DNA of 64,000 bases from Bacillota bacterium (lineage in GTDB: Bacteria; Bacillota; Clostridia; Lachnospirales; Cellulosilyticaceae), in contig JAEZJJ010000017.1 of NCBI GenBank assembly GCA_023436395.1, positions 1 through 64,000 of the forward strand, given 5' to 3'. A model generated the notes under the pieces. It was not told the origin of the DNA. It was given only the letters and a program-made list of their open reading frames with translations, and searched no databases. The position numbers and the translations under genes were made by a program. Shown piece after piece: positions 35,968-44,638 of this stretch (positions within the stretch are counted from its first letter, which is position 1; each line of letters begins with the position of its first letter).

Positions 35968-36654
35968 TTACTCGTTCTTTGTTGCCATTAAATAGGGTCT
36001 TGGATCTAAATCCTTCTCTAGATCTATCCCCTTTTTAGCAAACTCTTCTTTCATTAACTTATTAAGGATCTTTGCAAAGAGTGGTGCTACAAAACTTGGG
36101 AATGGAATGGTTGCCTTCTTTTGTGTGGCTTTTGATACTTTTTGAAAGTTTGTTACCTCTGCTGTTAAAGCTTTTAGACCTTTTTGAGCCTTCTTGCCAG
36201 GAAATCCTGCTTCAGTAAGTGGCTTACCATTAATAAGAGGAGTAAGACCAAGGATAAGTCCCCCTAAGTAATTCATTTTCTTTCTTAGGGCAAAGTTTTC
36301 TAACACCCGAAGACAATGCTCATGTACATCTAAATAAGGCATTCCTCCATGAGCAATCCCAAATAGATGTATGCCATTAAAGTCTACTTTTTCTTCCATT
36401 AATGCTTCAAAAACTGTTAGTATAGGATAACTTATGGTATTAACATAATCAGTGATACAAATGCCCACTAAATCACTGTCTTTTATCATTCCAACTAACT
36501 CATCTATACCTTTTGTTTGATGATAAAAATCTAGCATATGGATTACTGTCACCTCAAATTTACCTTCTGGAATATTACTTTTGATCTCTTCAAAGAAGGT
36601 GAGTCCACTACATTGTTTCCTTGCACTTCCACAAATTAAAAGTAATTTTTTCAT
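35968..36654 (-). CDS. flavodoxin-fold NAD(P)H oxidoreductase-like protein
   Basis: 228 residues. The N-terminus KKLLLICGSARKQCSGLTFFEE looks like the FMN phosphate loop of NADPH-dependent FMN reductases, and GICITDYVNTISYPILTVFEALME the flavin-facing strand. The C-terminal 60 residues are basic and proline-rich. Last gene of a four-gene flavoprotein cluster; its start overlaps the end of the previous gene by 4 bp. Electron acceptor unknown. Confidence 0.7.
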   Translation of the reverse strand: MKKLLLICGSARKQCSGLTFFEEIKSNIPEGKFEVTVIHMLDFYHQTKGIDELVGMIKDSDLVGICITDYVNTISYPILTVFEALMEEKVDFNGIHLFGIAHGGMPYLDVHEHCLRVLENFALRKKMNYLGGLILGLTPLINGKPLTEAGFPGKKAQKGLKALTAEVTNFQKVSKATQKKATIPFPSFVAPLFAKILNKLMKEEFAKKGIDLEKDLDPRPYLMATKNE

Positions 36655-37223
36655 TGTAAACTCTCCCCCTTCTTTAAAACTGCTTTTATTTTTTCCACCA
36701 TCACTCCCAATGCATCTGTTGGCTCAATAATATCCCAGATACTATGATTAACTGTAATCATACCATTTTCCTTAAGAAGCATTTTGAAATCTTCCTGTTC
36801 TTTAGGTGTAGTATCTTCACTCGCTATACCAATTCCCATAAATACGCCTTTTTTCCCTGGTTCATTTCCACAGTTAAGATGTTGCAATCTACCCTCTACA
36901 GCTTGAAAAAGTGGATTCCCTGTACGTACTAATTTATCAATAGCTTTTTTCGTAGTACTATTATATCCCCCTAAGAAGATTGGTGTAATCCATAAACAAG
37001 CTTCACTTTCCATAATATCTAATATAAATTGGTCACTTCCATCCTTAACTGCACATCGTCCTGGATGCTTACTCTGACATGCTCCGCAATTATAGCAAGG
37101 TTTAATATCCATCTTTTCAAGTTTATAATACTTCAATTCTTTACCGAACTGCTCTCTTATTTGGTTTATAGCCTGCTCTACTAAGCTTCCTGATCCAGTG
37201 CCATCTCCTAATACTACTCTCAC
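36651..37223 (-). CDS. flavodoxin-like oxidoreductase with cysteine motif
   Basis: 190 residues. It starts with RVVLGDGTGSGSLVEQAI, an FMN-loop-like turn. CYNCGACQSKHPGRCAVKDG is the cysteine motif of clostridial iron-sulfur flavoproteins and could hold a cluster. FLGGYNSTTKKAIDKLVRTGN is the middle flavin-binding strand. Third gene of the cluster. It probably relays electrons between flavin carriers. Confidence 0.75.
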   Translation of the reverse strand: MRVVLGDGTGSGSLVEQAINQIREQFGKELKYYKLEKMDIKPCYNCGACQSKHPGRCAVKDGSDQFILDIMESEACLWITPIFLGGYNSTTKKAIDKLVRTGNPLFQAVEGRLQHLNCGNEPGKKGVFMGIGIASEDTTPKEQEDFKMLLKENGMITVNHSIWDIIEPTDALGVMVEKIKAVLKKGESLQ

Positions 37224-37258
37224 CCTTATTCCCCCTTTTTACATATCCTTGTTATTAC

Positions 37259-37639
37259 CTATTGATTTTGCAGGGCATTTTCCACTGCTTTTAAATATGC
37301 CTTAGAAGTCACCGTTGCCCCTGATACAGCATCTACATCATTTTTTTGCTCTTTTACTATTTTCTCATTAAGTTCATCACTTACATTTGGAAATACCTCT
37401 TTTAGAGATTTCACCTGGGTAATCACCCCATCCTTAACAGTAACCTGTACCTTCGCTTCCCATCTACTAAATTGATAATATCCCTCATAAGTACCATCTT
37501 TTAACTCAGTAATTTCTACAGGATTAATAATAGTCTTAGCCATTGTAGATAAATCCTTAGTCCCTACCAATAGCATAACTCCTGCTAAAACTACAAAAAT
37601 AATAACTATAGTTCTAATAACCTTAAATGCTTTCTTCAT
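37259..37639 (-). CDS. membrane-anchored FMN-binding domain protein
   Basis: 126 residues. One N-terminal helix (about 8-28) is followed by an extracytoplasmic FMN-binding domain. DAVSGATVTSKAYLKAV near the C-terminus is the covalent flavinylation motif (SGAT) used by ApbE, as in RnfG/NqrC and extracellular electron-transfer proteins. It would carry FMN on the outer face. Second gene of the cluster. Confidence 0.85.
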   Translation of the reverse strand: MKKAFKVIRTIVIIFVVLAGVMLLVGTKDLSTMAKTIINPVEITELKDGTYEGYYQFSRWEAKVQVTVKDGVITQVKSLKEVFPNVSDELNEKIVKEQKNDVDAVSGATVTSKAYLKAVENALQNQ

Positions 37640-37681
37640 CTAAAATCTCCCCTCTACTGTTGCCCTCGATACTTTTTAGTT

Positions 37682-38197
37682 TTATGCTCTTTTAGTAGCT
37701 TCTATCACTTTATCCATAGCAGTTTGGTTAAAATCTTTATAAACCATCTTTTTATTGTATTTTATTGGGTTGCCCTCTGAATCCTTTAGCGTTTTAACTA
37801 CTATTCTGGTAATCATACGTTCTGCAAAATTCATCTTAGGTACATTAAAAGCACCTCCACACTCGTGTGCAGTATAAAAATGATTCACTAATTCTTCGGA
37901 AAAATTCTCCTTTAAATATCTATCTACTTGCCCCTTCATCAGACATACCAAAAATACGCCTACCTTTTTTTCAAGTAATTCATCTTTATGTACCTGGGCA
38001 AATGTCTTCATCTCCTTGCCTATTTGCCCTGCATAAACACTTGTACCTAATAACACCCTATCATATCTTCCTAAATCTATCTCTTGTTCTTGACGAATAC
38101 TCATGAGGTCACATGCTCCTTCTAACCCACTCTTTATCTTCTCTGCAACTTCCTTTGCTGCACCATATTTACTGCTATAAATGATTAATGTTCTCAT
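37682..38197 (-). CDS. flavodoxin / HemG-like protein
   Basis: 171 residues, a long-chain flavodoxin. The phosphate loop is IYSSKYGAAKEVAEKI and LLGTSVYAGQIGKEMK the second loop. The family includes HemG protoporphyrinogen oxidase, but HemG needs a respiratory quinone, so a flavodoxin electron carrier is more likely here. It is the first gene of the flavoprotein cluster; upstream is a 320-bp AT-rich gap. Confidence 0.8.
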   Translation of the reverse strand: MRTLIIYSSKYGAAKEVAEKIKSGLEGACDLMSIRQEQEIDLGRYDRVLLGTSVYAGQIGKEMKTFAQVHKDELLEKKVGVFLVCLMKGQVDRYLKENFSEELVNHFYTAHECGGAFNVPKMNFAERMITRIVVKTLKDSEGNPIKYNKKMVYKDFNQTAMDKVIEATKRA

Positions 38198-38517
38198 AAC
38201 CTTTCCCCTTTCATAATTATCTTCTACAAATTTTAATACCTTCTATTGCTTCTAAAGCCTTAAAGACTGTTAGTAGATTTACTTATTCGTTAAATTTATG
38301 TAATACATTACCTTTTATAAGTAATATATTATATATCTTAAATCAAGTCAATATTTTTTAATTTTTTAATATTTTATTAATACTTTACTCTTTGTCTTTC
38401 ATCTTTCTCCTATTCATAAGTTAAATTAAAATGAGAGATAAAACGATTAGAATACCTCTCATTTTATCTCTCATTTATCTTATTGATCACTATTACTTTT
38501 TAAAAGATCTTAAAAAT
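38198..38517. other. gene-free stretch between two minus-strand operons
   Basis: An AT-rich promoter-containing region for the flavoprotein operon lies on the right of 38198. The hairpin at 38431-38476 is the terminator of the lipoprotein gene. No gene is seen. Confidence 0.5.
38431..38476 (-). terminator. terminator of the CcdA/lipoprotein operon
   Basis: AATGAGAGATAAAA pairs with TTTTATCTCTCATT around an 18-nt middle, 40 bp past the lipoprotein stop at 38518. Confidence 0.65.
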
Positions 38518-39039
38518 TTATCCCGTTACTTTATCTTGCCCTCTTGTCTCTAAAACTTGCATTTCGGTAATTTCTAGATAAGGATAGGGTTGACCATTTA
38601 CTATTTCTTTTCTAATAATGCCTGTTACCTTTACCCAACTATCTTCTGCTGGCCATTCTCCTTTATATGTTGAATATAGGCCTACATAAATAGCATGAGA
38701 ATGGTCTTCATGGGGTGAATCATAATCTCTCACCACAGTATGTTCCTTACCTTCTTCATCTACATTTACTACAAACCCTTCATAAGTAATCATTTTGCCC
38801 TCATACTCATCTACATAAGTATGAATTTCATCCATTTGTTTAACAAAATTTTCATCATCTACCTGAATGATATCTGTATCTTTAATATCTTGAGACATCT
38901 CTGACTCAGGTGAGCTTTGATTTGTAATTTCTGTGTTTACACTTACTTGATCTTGTTGTTGACTATCTTGCTTCTGAGCATTGCTACAACCTGCAAATAC
39001 AAGACTAGATAATAGTAATACGATTAGTTTTTTATTCAT
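38518..39039 (-). CDS. lipoprotein with YcgQ/DUF1980-like domain
   Basis: 173 residues. The signal peptide ends in the lipobox LVFAGC, so it is a lipoprotein. A 40-residue Gln/Ser-rich linker precedes an OB-like domain with MITYEGFVVNVDEEGKEH and PYPYLEITEMQVLE, recalling the YcgQ (DUF1980) C-terminal domain. It has two His in an HEDHSH stretch that may bind metal. It follows the CcdA-thioredoxin gene by 39 bp, suggesting they share an extracytoplasmic redox role. Confidence 0.65.
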   Translation of the reverse strand: MNKKLIVLLLSSLVFAGCSNAQKQDSQQQDQVSVNTEITNQSSPESEMSQDIKDTDIIQVDDENFVKQMDEIHTYVDEYEGKMITYEGFVVNVDEEGKEHTVVRDYDSPHEDHSHAIYVGLYSTYKGEWPAEDSWVKVTGIIRKEIVNGQPYPYLEITEMQVLETRGQDKVTG

Positions 39040-39078
39040 TATATTTTCCTTAATTTTTCCTTTTCTCTTGTGTTTCGC

Positions 39079-40299
39079 TTATTTACCCTCAATGATTTCC
39101 TTCATAGTTTGCTTACTCATTGCACCTGGTACATAGGTAGTAATATAACCTTCTGGATTAATAATAAAAGTTGTAGGAAAAGCACTAATGCCATATTGAT
39201 AAAGGAGCTGCCCTCCTATATCAAAGACAACTGGGAAAGTATACCCTTCTCCTTCTAAGAAGTCGGTAATATGGGCTTCATCTCCTTCATTACCATAACT
39301 AGGAGAAGCTACGCCTAATATAACCACATCTTCTTTATTTTCACCATATTCCTTATATAAATTCTCAATATGAGGCATCTCTCTTCTGCAAGGTGGACAC
39401 CAAGTTGCCCAAAAGTTAAGAAATACTGTTTTTCCTTCATACTCACTTAGCTTATGCTCATTACCATATTGATCATATAAAGTAAAATCAATTGCCTTAA
39501 TTGCACTAGTATTCTGTTCTTCAGGCTCTTCATTACTTGTATTATCTTCTACTACATTACTATTACTACTATTGGGTTTAACAATTTCAGGAGCATTACT
39601 CATTCTGTACATACCTTGGTAACCATTGAATGCCATCAACATCCCAGAAATAATAAGTATATAACCTCCAATTTTCTTAATAGTCCCCATATGTGCTTTG
39701 ATCTTTTCAAGTTTATGAACTAGCTTATCATAAAATAGGGTTACTAACATAAATGGTAAAATAAACCCAAGTGTATAAATACCTATGAGTAAACCAGCCC
39801 CTACTCTATCAGAAGAAGCAGATGTCATAATGAGTACAGAAGCTAACATTGGTCCCACGCAAGGTGTCCAGCCAAAACTAAAAGTAAGTCCTAATAAGAA
39901 AGAAGAAATACTATTCATCTTCCCCGTTTTCATTTGGAATCTTTTTTCTCTATTTAAGAATCCAATATGAATAGCTTCTCCATAAAACAGCCCCATTATG
40001 ACAATAACGATACCACCTATAAATGTCATTAAATCCTTATGTTTTGTAAACATTGATCCTAGTGCATTCATAGAAATTCCTAAGATGAAAAATGTTACAG
40101 AAATACCAAGGACGAAACCTAAGGTATTTTTAAACAAGGCACTTTTAAGAAATTTAGGTTGCTTACTTTCTAGGTTCTCTATACCTATATTACTATTAGA
40201 TAATACACTGAGATATACTGGTAAGATAGGTAAGATACAAGGAGATAAAAAAGATATTAACCCTTCAATAAATACCATTACTAAATTTAGATTTTCCAT
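39079..40299 (-). CDS. CcdA/DsbD-like transporter fused to thioredoxin
   Basis: 406 residues. Residues 1-235 are CcdA-like with six helices and the redox cysteines in FLSPCILPILP and TPCVGPMLAS. After a 40-residue linker the C-terminal 140 residues are a TlpA/ResA-like thioredoxin with FWATWCPPCRREMPHI. It would pass electrons from cytoplasmic thioredoxin through the membrane to the external WCPPC site, a self-contained disulfide reducer. Fusions of this kind are known in clostridia. The start is behind AGGAGG. Confidence 0.92.
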   Translation of the reverse strand: MENLNLVMVFIEGLISFLSPCILPILPVYLSVLSNSNIGIENLESKQPKFLKSALFKNTLGFVLGISVTFFILGISMNALGSMFTKHKDLMTFIGGIVIVIMGLFYGEAIHIGFLNREKRFQMKTGKMNSISSFLLGLTFSFGWTPCVGPMLASVLIMTSASSDRVGAGLLIGIYTLGFILPFMLVTLFYDKLVHKLEKIKAHMGTIKKIGGYILIISGMLMAFNGYQGMYRMSNAPEIVKPNSSNSNVVEDNTSNEEPEEQNTSAIKAIDFTLYDQYGNEHKLSEYEGKTVFLNFWATWCPPCRREMPHIENLYKEYGENKEDVVILGVASPSYGNEGDEAHITDFLEGEGYTFPVVFDIGGQLLYQYGISAFPTTFIINPEGYITTYVPGAMSKQTMKEIIEGK

Positions 40300-40488
40300 A
40301 TGTCCTCCTTCTAATCATCTTATCATACTTTTAATTCTTATTATAATTGTATCATTATAATAGATTATAAAATATCCTTCAGTAACTATGTCACCATTTA
40401 TATTATAGCATCTATTATATACTTTTAACTTCTACCCTTACTCCATTCATGGTAAAATGCTATATATAACCTTAGGAGGCTTATGCAT

Positions 40489-41790
40489 ATGAAAAAGAAG
40501 ATTTATCTGCTGGCACTTTTCCTCACATTACTTTTACCATTCTCCCTTATGGCTACAGACCTTACACTAGAAGCTAAAGGCGCTATCTTAATGGAAGCTA
40601 AAACAGGTACCATTCTCTATGAGAAAAACGCCTATTCTAAATTTTATCCTGCTAGTATGACTAAGCTACTTACTGCACTGATTATAGAAGAACAACTCCC
40701 TATAAATACAGTTATTACTAAGAGTCAAAGCAGTGTAAATGTAATACCTAATGACAGTAGTGAAATCGGATTAAAAATTGGCGATAAGTATAATAAGGTT
40801 AATGGACTATATGGTTTACTATTAGGTTCAGATAATTTTATAGCCCATGATTTAGCCTTAGCTACATCGGGCACTATTAGTAAATTTGCAGACTTAATGA
40901 ATGCTAAAGCCCAAGCCATCGGGGCTCAAAATACGCATTTTGTTAATCCCCATGGCTATCACGATCCTAATCATTATACAACACCATATGACATGGCCCT
41001 CATTGCCAAAGCTGCCTTTTCTAATCCTACTATTCAAAAAATATCTGGTACATTAAACTTTAATTTTTATGTTTCTAATAAGAAGAAATACATTCCTATC
41101 AAAAATACTTCTAGACTTATAAAACCTGAAACGCCCTACTATAATCCTTCAGTAGTCGCTACTAAAACGGGTTTTCATGATGCAGCTGGGCAAACTTTAG
41201 TTGCCAAAGCTATCTATGGAGACATGGAACTAATTGCTGTGGTTATGTATGAAAAGACACCTAACCAATACATAGATATGAATAAATTATTTGACTATGC
41301 CAAGGCTAACTATAGTATACAAAAGAGTAATGAAGGTTATATGCTAAAAAACCAAACCATACCTTCATGGGCTGAAACTAGTATTACTAGAGCCACAACA
41401 GATGGTTGGATAAATGCCTCTACTAACTATAATCGTTTGGTATACACAGAAGATTTAATTTGCACTTTAAATAAGATAAATACTAGTTATGAGTCTATAA
41501 CGATGCAGGAAATTTACAATCTCCTTGGATTAAAACAAGGTGATTTAGTGACACGAAGTGACTTTGCTCAAATAATGACTTTTGTATCCAACAAATGGCT
41601 GATTACCCTTTCAAAAGATATTTCTAAACCGCTCCCTTCGGATACATTAAATCTTCCTGTAAGTGCTCAAGCAGCTATTTGTTATATGATTGATCATGAT
41701 TTTATGCGTCCTTTAAATTCCTTATTTTATCCTGAACGAACCATTACTTTTGCAGAAATGATTTCTACTCTTGATAGAATGTTACCTTAA
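40489..41790 (+). CDS. D-alanyl-D-alanine carboxypeptidase with SLH-like tail
   Basis: 433 residues from the ATG at 40489, 9 bp after AGGAGG (an ATG at 40483 is too close). Signal peptide, then the penicillin-binding peptidase domain: SMTK near residue 55, SDN near 115, TKTG near 225. This is the DacF/DacA group that trims peptidoglycan stem peptides. The C-terminal 130 residues have two SLH-like repeats (ITRATTDGWINAS; VTRSDFAQIMTFV and YPERTITFAEMISTLDRM), which may anchor it to secondary cell-wall polymer. It ends at the strong terminator. Confidence 0.88.
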   Translation: MKKKIYLLALFLTLLLPFSLMATDLTLEAKGAILMEAKTGTILYEKNAYSKFYPASMTKLLTALIIEEQLPINTVITKSQSSVNVIPNDSSEIGLKIGDKYNKVNGLYGLLLGSDNFIAHDLALATSGTISKFADLMNAKAQAIGAQNTHFVNPHGYHDPNHYTTPYDMALIAKAAFSNPTIQKISGTLNFNFYVSNKKKYIPIKNTSRLIKPETPYYNPSVVATKTGFHDAAGQTLVAKAIYGDMELIAVVMYEKTPNQYIDMNKLFDYAKANYSIQKSNEGYMLKNQTIPSWAETSITRATTDGWINASTNYNRLVYTEDLICTLNKINTSYESITMQEIYNLLGLKQGDLVTRSDFAQIMTFVSNKWLITLSKDISKPLPSDTLNLPVSAQAAICYMIDHDFMRPLNSLFYPERTITFAEMISTLDRMLP

Positions 41791-41853
41791 AAAATAGCCC
41801 ATATATTATTCTTCGGTATCATACCTTTACAGAATAATATATGGGCTATTTTT
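41791..41853. terminator. bidirectional terminator
   Basis: AAAAAATAGCCCATATATT and its complement form a long perfect stem between the converging carboxypeptidase and fasciclin genes. Confidence 0.85.
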
Positions 41854-42428
41854 TAGTCATTAGGAGGTAAAATCACTGCGTCAATAGCATGAATAACACC
41901 ATTTTTAGCCATGATGTCTGTTACAATAATTTGTGCTCCATTAATATAAACCTTTCCATCCTTTACCTCAATTCTAGCTTGATCACCATTTGCCATAGTA
42001 ATCTTTTGATTTGCTAGTTTAGTGACATCTGCAGCTGTTAACTTACCAGGAGTCACATGATATTTTAAGATATCCGCTAGGACACTTTTGTTTTCTGGTT
42101 TTAAAAGGTTATCTAGTGTACCTGCTGGGAGTTTAGCAAAGGCCTCATTTGTAGGGGCAAATACAGTAAAAGGTCCTGGACCCTTAAGAGTATCTACTAA
42201 ATCTGCTGCTTTAAGGGCAGTCACTAATGTTTGAAAGCGATTATCACTAGATGCCACATCTACAATATCTTTATTACTTGTATTGGTCGCTCTTGTAAAA
42301 AGTTTAAGACATGGTGCACAAGAAGTCATCTTAGAAGTAGTGGTATGAGACACTTGTGCTATGACAGGGAAAACTAATATACATGCCAATAATAGGATGA
42401 TTCCCTTTTTTATTAACTTATTATTCAT
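41853..42428 (-). CDS. secreted fasciclin-domain protein
   Basis: 191 residues. A signal peptide (KKGIILLLACILVFPVIAQV) is followed by a single FAS1 domain: FTVFAPTNEAFAKLPAGTLD, LKYHVTPGKLTAADV, NGVIHAIDAVILPP. FAS1 proteins mediate adhesion at the cell surface. Two cysteines (CAPC) near the N-terminus of the mature protein could form a disulfide. Single gene; the start follows AGGAG. Confidence 0.92.
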   Translation of the reverse strand: MNNKLIKKGIILLLACILVFPVIAQVSHTTTSKMTSCAPCLKLFTRATNTSNKDIVDVASSDNRFQTLVTALKAADLVDTLKGPGPFTVFAPTNEAFAKLPAGTLDNLLKPENKSVLADILKYHVTPGKLTAADVTKLANQKITMANGDQARIEVKDGKVYINGAQIIVTDIMAKNGVIHAIDAVILPPND

Positions 42429-42761
42429 TCTCTAACTCCTTTACATTTTATACTTGATTCATCTATCCAAAATTCATTATGCCCTAAGGAATAAAATTTA
42501 TAAGTCAAAACTATTAGTGTTAAAATTTGTTAATTAACTTGCGTTCCAGTGTCATCCCATCAATTCACTCCATATTTAAGATACAAAGAAATTGATATAA
42601 GTTCTTAAAAACAGTTATACCTTTCACCAAATTTTTTCCCATATTATGGTATTACATTAAGATTTTGTTAAGCATGTACTATAAACGTGCTTATTATATT
42701 GATATTTTTTTTTCAATAAATATAATTAATTTATAATTCAAAATTTTTAAGGAGTATGCCT
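42429..42761. other. motAB upstream region
   Basis: No gene is present. A likely promoter for motA is TTAAGA (42657-42662), 17 bp, TATAAA (42680-42685); the -10 box sits in the loop of a small hairpin AAGCATGT/ACGTGCTT (42670-42691). No sigma-28 type flagellar promoter was found. Confidence 0.45.
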
Positions 42762-43556
42762 ATGGATATATCAATTATTTTATTCCTTGTTCTAAGTTTC
42801 GGTTCTTTAGCTGTTGCTTTTGTTATGGAAGGTGGCCACCTAATAGCTCTATTTGTTACAACTGCAGCTATGATTGTTTTTGGTGGTACCATAGGTGCCA
42901 TAGGCTTATCATTCCCAGTCCAAGAAATTAAAAGACTGCCTAAAATACTTGGTGCCTTATTCAAGTATAAACCTATTGATAATTACAAGGTTACAACTCA
43001 GTTCTATGAACTCACTACTATTGCTCGTGCAGAAGGTATTCTTGCCCTAGAAGATGCTGCAAATAGAACAGGTATTAAACATCCCATTATTACTAAGGGG
43101 CTACGTTTAATCGTTGATGGTGTAGATGCTAATGTGATTTATAAATCCCTTGTAACGGAAGCTGAAAATATAGATGCTAGACATGAAGTAGGATTTGCTA
43201 TGTTTGAAGCTGCAGGTGGTTATTCTCCAACTATGGGAATCATCGGTACAGTTATGGGACTTGTTCACGTTCTAGGCAATTTAAGTGATCCAGGTAACTT
43301 AGGCCCTAAAATTGCAGTTGCTTTTATTGCCACCTTATATGGTGTTGGTACTGCTAACTTACTTTGGCTACCTCTAGCTACAAGATTAAAGAGCATTAGT
43401 GAAAAAGAATCTATGAGTAATCAAATGATTATTAATGCACTTATGTCTTTGCAACAAGGTAAACATCCTAAACTTGTTATAGATGATATGTGTGCTTTCT
43501 TAGAACCAGATGAACGGGAAAAAATACTAAAAGAGTTGAAGCTAGGTGATAACTAA
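42762..43556 (+). CDS. motA: flagellar motor stator protein MotA
   Basis: 264 residues from the ATG at 42762, 7 bp after AAGGAG (an in-frame ATG at 42756 is only one base after it). Four helices; the conserved charged loop and the proline helix (GGYSPTMGIIGTVMGLVHVLGNL, GLATRLK-like PLATRLK) are present. MotA and MotB form the ion channel that drives flagellar rotation. It is followed by motB with a TAATG overlap. No other flagellar gene is in the window. Confidence 0.93.
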   Translation: MDISIILFLVLSFGSLAVAFVMEGGHLIALFVTTAAMIVFGGTIGAIGLSFPVQEIKRLPKILGALFKYKPIDNYKVTTQFYELTTIARAEGILALEDAANRTGIKHPIITKGLRLIVDGVDANVIYKSLVTEAENIDARHEVGFAMFEAAGGYSPTMGIIGTVMGLVHVLGNLSDPGNLGPKIAVAFIATLYGVGTANLLWLPLATRLKSISEKESMSNQMIINALMSLQQGKHPKLVIDDMCAFLEPDEREKILKELKLGDN

Positions 43557-44290
43557 TGGCTAAGAAAAAACCAAAAAAGGAAAATAGCGAACGTTGGCTC
43601 CTCACTTATTCTGACCTTATTACACTTCTAATGATCTTTTTCGTTGTTATGTATAGCATGAGCAATGTAGATACTAAAAAATATGATGAACTTGCTAGTT
43701 CGCTCAATGGTTCTTTAGGTGTTTTGCAAGGCGGATCTGCTGTTGTTGGAATTAATAGCACAGGTAATTCAAACGTCTCTTTTCCTCAGCCTACTAGTAC
43801 CACTCAAAAAATTCAGCAAGAACTTTTAGACTATTTAGAAGCCCATAACTTAACAGATCAAGTGAGTCTTCATATTGATCCTAGAGGACTTGTACTTAGC
43901 TTCAATGACAATATCTTATTTGATAGTGGTAAAGCTACCGTGCAACCTACTTATAAACATAACCTGTTGGAAATCTGCAAAATTCTTAAAACCTTTCCTA
44001 ATGAAGTTGTTATCGAAGGACATACTGATAATGTTCCTATTAGTACTAGTGAATTCAGGTCCAACTGGGAACTTGCTGCTATAAGAGCTATCAATGTTAT
44101 TGACCTTTTTACTAGCGAAGGCCACTTGCCAGCTTCTAAGCTCTCTGCTATTTCCTATGGTGAGTATCAACCCATTGCTTCCAATGATACAGCTGAAGGT
44201 AGAGCCAAAAATAGACGTATTGATATCGTCTTACTCAGCGAAGTTTTTTATGAAGAAAGTCAAACGACTTCTCCAACTCAATTGCCATAA
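43556..44290 (+). CDS. motB: flagellar motor stator protein MotB
   Basis: 244 residues. One N-terminal helix with the proton/sodium-binding Asp in LLTYSDLITLLMIFFVVMYS (Asp near residue 20), a linker, then an OmpA-like peptidoglycan-binding domain (VVIEGHTDNVPIST, RAINVIDLF, ISYGEYQPIASND, RAKNRRIDIVL). It anchors the stator to the cell wall. Its ATG overlaps the motA stop. It ends at 44289-44336. Confidence 0.95.
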   Translation: MAKKKPKKENSERWLLTYSDLITLLMIFFVVMYSMSNVDTKKYDELASSLNGSLGVLQGGSAVVGINSTGNSNVSFPQPTSTTQKIQQELLDYLEAHNLTDQVSLHIDPRGLVLSFNDNILFDSGKATVQPTYKHNLLEICKILKTFPNEVVIEGHTDNVPISTSEFRSNWELAAIRAINVIDLFTSEGHLPASKLSAISYGEYQPIASNDTAEGRAKNRRIDIVLLSEVFYEESQTTSPTQLP

Positions 44291-44336
44291 ACATAAAAAT
44301 AGAGTGATGTATTTATATCACTCTATTTTTATGTTT
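44289..44336. terminator. bidirectional terminator
   Basis: 20-bp perfect arms (44289-44308, 44317-44336) between motB and copZ. Confidence 0.85.
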
Positions 44337-44355
44337 ATCTTATATTCCACTATTC

Positions 44356-44562
44356 CTATATTTCTTTTATCTCCATTACATCATATCCTGCCTCATCAAT
44401 AGCTTCTATGATGACTTCATTATCTGCCTCAGTATCTATTACAGCATATTTCCCTTCTAAGTTTACTTCTAGTTCTCCTTGTGCAAAATCATTTAATGCT
44501 TCCTTTACATGTGCTACGCAATGCCCACAACTCATTCCTTCAATTATAATTTTCTTTTTCAT
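44356..44562 (-). CDS. copZ: copper chaperone
   Basis: 68 residues, one heavy-metal-associated domain with the copper site GMSCGHC. It delivers Cu(I) to the CopA ATPase encoded just upstream (77 bp away on the same strand). It would share the CsoR-like control at the copA promoter. Confidence 0.9.
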   Translation of the reverse strand: MKKKIIIEGMSCGHCVAHVKEALNDFAQGELEVNLEGKYAVIDTEADNEVIIEAIDEAGYDVMEIKEI

Positions 44563-44638
44563 CTGATCCTCTCCTCTATATTATTATCTATTTAATTATT
44601 CCTTAAATCTTATCCTTTTATTTAAACTACCTTCCTAA

